Source: Actinomycetota bacterium (GTDB taxonomy: Bacteria; Actinomycetota; Actinomycetes; Nanopelagicales; Nanopelagicaceae). From it: 8,893 nucleotides of DNA. The stretch covers positions 1 to 8,893 of the forward strand of contig SXMA01000106.1 in assembly GCA_005777515.1 (NCBI GenBank), written 5' to 3'. The position numbers and the translations under genes were made by a program. Below are positions 5,947 to 8,893 of this stretch, in pieces. Position 1 is the first letter of the stretch, and each line of letters opens with the position of its first letter. The notes beneath the pieces were generated by a model. The model saw nothing but the letters and a program-made list of their open reading frames with translations, did no database searches and was not told the origin of the DNA.

Positions 5947-7118
5947 TGCCTCAGGTCTATTTCGATCATGCTTCAACCACCCCGATCTCATCGGTGGCAC
6001 TTGAGAGCTTTATTGAACAATCAAAACTGGTAGGAAATCCATCAAGCCTTCATAGCAATGGACGCTTGGCGCGAAAGAAAGTGGAGGAGTCAAGAGAAAC
6101 TCTAGCTAACTTAATTGGCTGCCACTCAAGTGAGATTATCTTCACTGCATCAGGAACTGAGGCTAATAACTTAGCCATCAAAGGAATCTTCTGGCACCGA
6201 CTAAAAGAAGATCCAAAGCGAAAATTGATTCTAATTTCATCCTTTGAACATCACGCTGTTTTAGATCCAGCGCTCTGGCTTGGTGAATCTAGGCAGGCAG
6301 AAATTTCGATGATTAGTGTCAGTAAAGATGGATATATAGATCTTGAGCAGATGGAATCAGTGATCAAAGAGCGCCATGAAGAGATAGCTCTGATAAGTGT
6401 GATGCACTCCAATAATGAAGTTGGAACAATTCAGCCAATTAAAGAGATTGCAAAACTTGCAGAGGCTCACAAAATCCCGCTCCATAGCGATGCAGTTCAA
6501 AGTCTTGGGAAAGTCAAGCTCTCCTTCAAAGACCTTGGTCTCTTTGCCATGACAGTTAGCGCCCATAAAGTTGGCGGGCCAGTCGGAGTTGCTGCTCTGG
6601 TTTTGAAAAAGGGCGTTGATATCACCCCATTACTTCATGGCGGAGGACAGGAGAGAGATATCAGAAGTGGAACGATAAATGCTGCCGGCATTGCATCCTT
6701 TGTTTCTGCAACAGCTTCTGCGATGCGAGATATGGAGAGCAATTATCAGAAAGTATTTGCATTAAGAGCAAAACTTATCGACACAATTAAAGATCAGGTC
6801 AGTGATGTGAGATTAAATTCGCCTTTAGAAGGAGAGATATTGCCTGGAATTGCCAATATCGAGTTTCCTTCCACTGAGAGTGATTCAATGCTTCTGCTAT
6901 TTGATGCTGAAGGTATTGCTTGTAGTACCGGCTCTGCTTGTAGCGCTGGAGTCCAGGAAGCTAGCCATGTCCTGCTAGCTATGGGAAGAAGTCAGGCTCA
7001 GGCCCGCAGCTCTCTGCGTTTTTCCCTTGGAATCAGCAATAGCGAGAGTGAAATCGAATATCTTGAAGCATGTATCAAGCGCGTAATTGATCGCGCCCGA
7101 GCCGCTTACCGAGGTTGA
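5946..7118 (+). CDS. iscS: Cysteine desulfurase (IscS/NifS family, PLP-dependent)
   Basis: The 390-residue fold-type I PLP enzyme begins VYFDHASTTP (4-13). Visible active-site elements are SGTEANN (69-75) for phosphate binding, EHH with H102 for stacking on the cofactor, SNNEVG (155-160), DAVQ (182-185), the PLP lysine K208 in SAHKVGGPVG, and the mobile-loop cysteine C332 in STGSACSAG. It removes sulfur from L-cysteine as an enzyme-bound persulfide and releases alanine. Lying 10 bp upstream of mnmA, it is the likely sulfur donor for tRNA 2-thiouridine formation and may also feed Fe-S cluster assembly. No iscU, sufB or other cluster-assembly gene is present here, so the exact subfamily name is less certain than the activity. 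The ATG has no SD and a -10 element 7 nt upstream. Confidence 0.93.
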   Translation: MPQVYFDHASTTPISSVALESFIEQSKLVGNPSSLHSNGRLARKKVEESRETLANLIGCHSSEIIFTASGTEANNLAIKGIFWHRLKEDPKRKLILISSFEHHAVLDPALWLGESRQAEISMISVSKDGYIDLEQMESVIKERHEEIALISVMHSNNEVGTIQPIKEIAKLAEAHKIPLHSDAVQSLGKVKLSFKDLGLFAMTVSAHKVGGPVGVAALVLKKGVDITPLLHGGGQERDIRSGTINAAGIASFVSATASAMRDMESNYQKVFALRAKLIDTIKDQVSDVRLNSPLEGEILPGIANIEFPSTESDSMLLLFDAEGIACSTGSACSAGVQEASHVLLAMGRSQAQARSSLRFSLGISNSESEIEYLEACIKRVIDRARAAYRG

Positions 7119-7128
7119 AAATAAAGAT

Positions 7129-8893
<1,765 letters not shown>

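Noticed and set aside
7087..7128. TTG start extending mnmA into the desulfurase gene
   Set aside because: MnmA proteins begin just before the SGGVDS motif, which fits the ATG at 7129; the extension is desulfurase coding sequence in another frame.

Overview
The window looks like the chromosome of a streamlined, moderately AT-rich actinobacterium, probably a free-living planktonic type resembling the freshwater acI (Nanopelagicales) lineage. Three things suggest this. There is a DUF3145-family gene, a family I know essentially only from Actinobacteria. The order etfB-etfA / cysteine desulfurase-mnmA-ligA is familiar from actinobacterial chromosomes. Genes are packed very tightly, with overlapping stops and starts, a shared convergent stop, and starts lacking a Shine-Dalgarno (SD) sequence. 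The lineage assignment is inference; no rRNA or other marker is present.

Layout. (1) 1-153: the C-terminal end of a + strand gene, probably an M23-type cell-wall peptidase, closed by a strong bidirectional terminator (154-185). (2) 203-406 (-): a cold-shock protein gene facing that terminator, with a long, possibly structured leader. (3) 407-703: intergenic region with divergent control for cspA and the next + operon. (4) 704-1953 (+): a DUF3145 gene and a membrane-anchored SIMPL-domain gene overlapping by 4 bp. (5) 1950-4061 (-): a complete glycogen-debranching enzyme (glgX) whose stop codon interlocks with the SIMPL stop. (6) 4062-4145: a compact divergent control region holding a perfect inverted repeat and overlapping -10-like elements. 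(7) 4146-5896 (+): etfB-etfA, the two subunits of electron transfer flavoprotein. (8) 5946-8893 (+): cysteine desulfurase, mnmA and the start of ligA, nearly abutting; ligA runs off the window.

How the genes fit together. EtfB and EtfA form one heterodimer carrying electrons from flavin dehydrogenases to the respiratory chain. The cysteine desulfurase can supply the persulfide sulfur that MnmA inserts into U34 of certain tRNAs, so this pair is a functional unit; ligA is a positional neighbour rather than a pathway partner. GlgX degrades storage glycogen and is transcribed away from etfBA.

All full-length proteins fall in known families, and I found no CRISPR, mobile element, prophage, toxin-antitoxin or defence locus. 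I do not see a new multi-gene system here. The points worth a second look are regulatory: two SD-less starts with matching leaderless-promoter geometry, an inverted repeat in the glgX/etfB control region, a palindrome overlapping the SD of the DUF3145 gene, and the little-studied DUF3145-SIMPL pair.
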